Source: Chrysomallon squamiferum
Taxonomy: Eukaryota; Mollusca; Gastropoda; Neomphalida; Peltospiridae
Assembly: GCA_012295275.1 (NCBI GenBank)
Contig: CM022671.1
Coordinates: 17,886,956-17,911,955 of the forward strand
Reading direction: 5' to 3'
DNA: 25,000 bases
Below, piece after piece: positions 24,790-25,000 of this stretch; the stretch's first letter is position 1, and each line of letters begins with the position of its first letter. Below the pieces are notes generated by a model. That model worked only from the letters and a program-made list of their open reading frames with translations. It searched no databases and had not been told where the DNA came from. Both the position numbers and the translations under genes were made by a program.

Positions 24790-25000
24790 CTTTATATCTT
24801 TTTAATATCAAGTTTTTATTACTGATTATCAAACTGATTTTATCTTCTTATACTGAATTTTGTTACTCTGATTATAAAACTTTATGTATATGATATTTTT
24901 GTTATTCTGATTATAAAACTTTATATCTTTTTACATCAGTTTTTTTTTATTCTGATTATAAAACTGTTAATATCTTTTTACATCAGGTTTTTGTTATTCT
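24790..25000 (+). repeat. Tandem repeat of about 39-47 bp running off the window edge
   Basis: The core ttattctgattataaaact recurs from about 24815, 24862, 24901, 24946 and 24993, separated by tatctttttacatcagtttt-like sequence. The last unit is cut by the end of the window. Confidence 0.88.

Larger units (their letters stand above)
14542..25000 (-). other. Presumed long RXYLT1 intron, continuing past the window
   Basis: No minus-strand exon matching the RXYLT1 N-terminal region (the WGKAAIG-type block, stem or membrane anchor) was found to the right of 14541, by reading all higher-GC patches. The stretch is therefore most simply one intron of at least 10.4 kb, unless a short or diverged exon was missed. 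It holds the repeats and islands listed separately. Stretches without their own entry (for example 23000-23640 and 24430-24780) are unique-looking AT-rich DNA with nothing recognised. Confidence 0.55.

Overview
This window is AT-rich eukaryotic DNA. It shows phase-matched exons with GT/AG splice sites, long introns, and very dense microsatellites: (GA)n, (GT)n, (AT)n, (ATT)n and homopolymers. The two recognisable genes and the tRNA-derived SINE-like copy fit a metazoan. The repeat style and intron structure suggest a lophotrochozoan, perhaps a mollusc, but the species cannot be fixed from the sequence.

Left part, about 1-5,090, + strand: the 3' end of a neurotransmitter transporter gene (SLC6, closest to GABA transporter GAT-1/SLC6A1). 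Five consecutive exons (128-372, 696-798, 1015-1115, 1620-1787, 2818-2931) join in one frame and encode roughly transmembrane helix 8 to the C-terminus. The earlier exons lie before base 1. A long 3' UTR follows, with candidate poly(A) signals near 4684 and 5065.

Middle, about 5,090-12,207: intergenic DNA with no supported gene. It is CpG-containing to about 6.2 kb, then extremely AT-rich and almost CpG-free.

Right part, - strand: the 3' half of RXYLT1/TMEM5 (ribitol-5-phosphate xylosyltransferase). Three exons (14541-14236, 13521-13351, 12622-12208, in transcript order) encode the C-terminal 296 residues with an intact frame. The two genes converge tail to tail. The N-terminal RXYLT1 exons were not found up to 25,000, so 14,542-25,000 is most simply a first-half intron longer than 10.4 kb. 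That stretch holds most of the unusual structure. It has a fresh 157-bp tandem duplication, an inverted pair of dispersed repeats around a GC-richer island with a third copy at 22.3 kb, and several minisatellites. It also has a tRNA-derived SINE-like copy and a protein-like reading frame broken by one TGA.

The two genes have no evident functional link: one moves transmitter across the plasma membrane, the other glycosylates alpha-dystroglycan in the Golgi. No novel enzyme system, CRISPR array or virus was seen. The interesting material is repeat biology and how microsatellites border splice sites.
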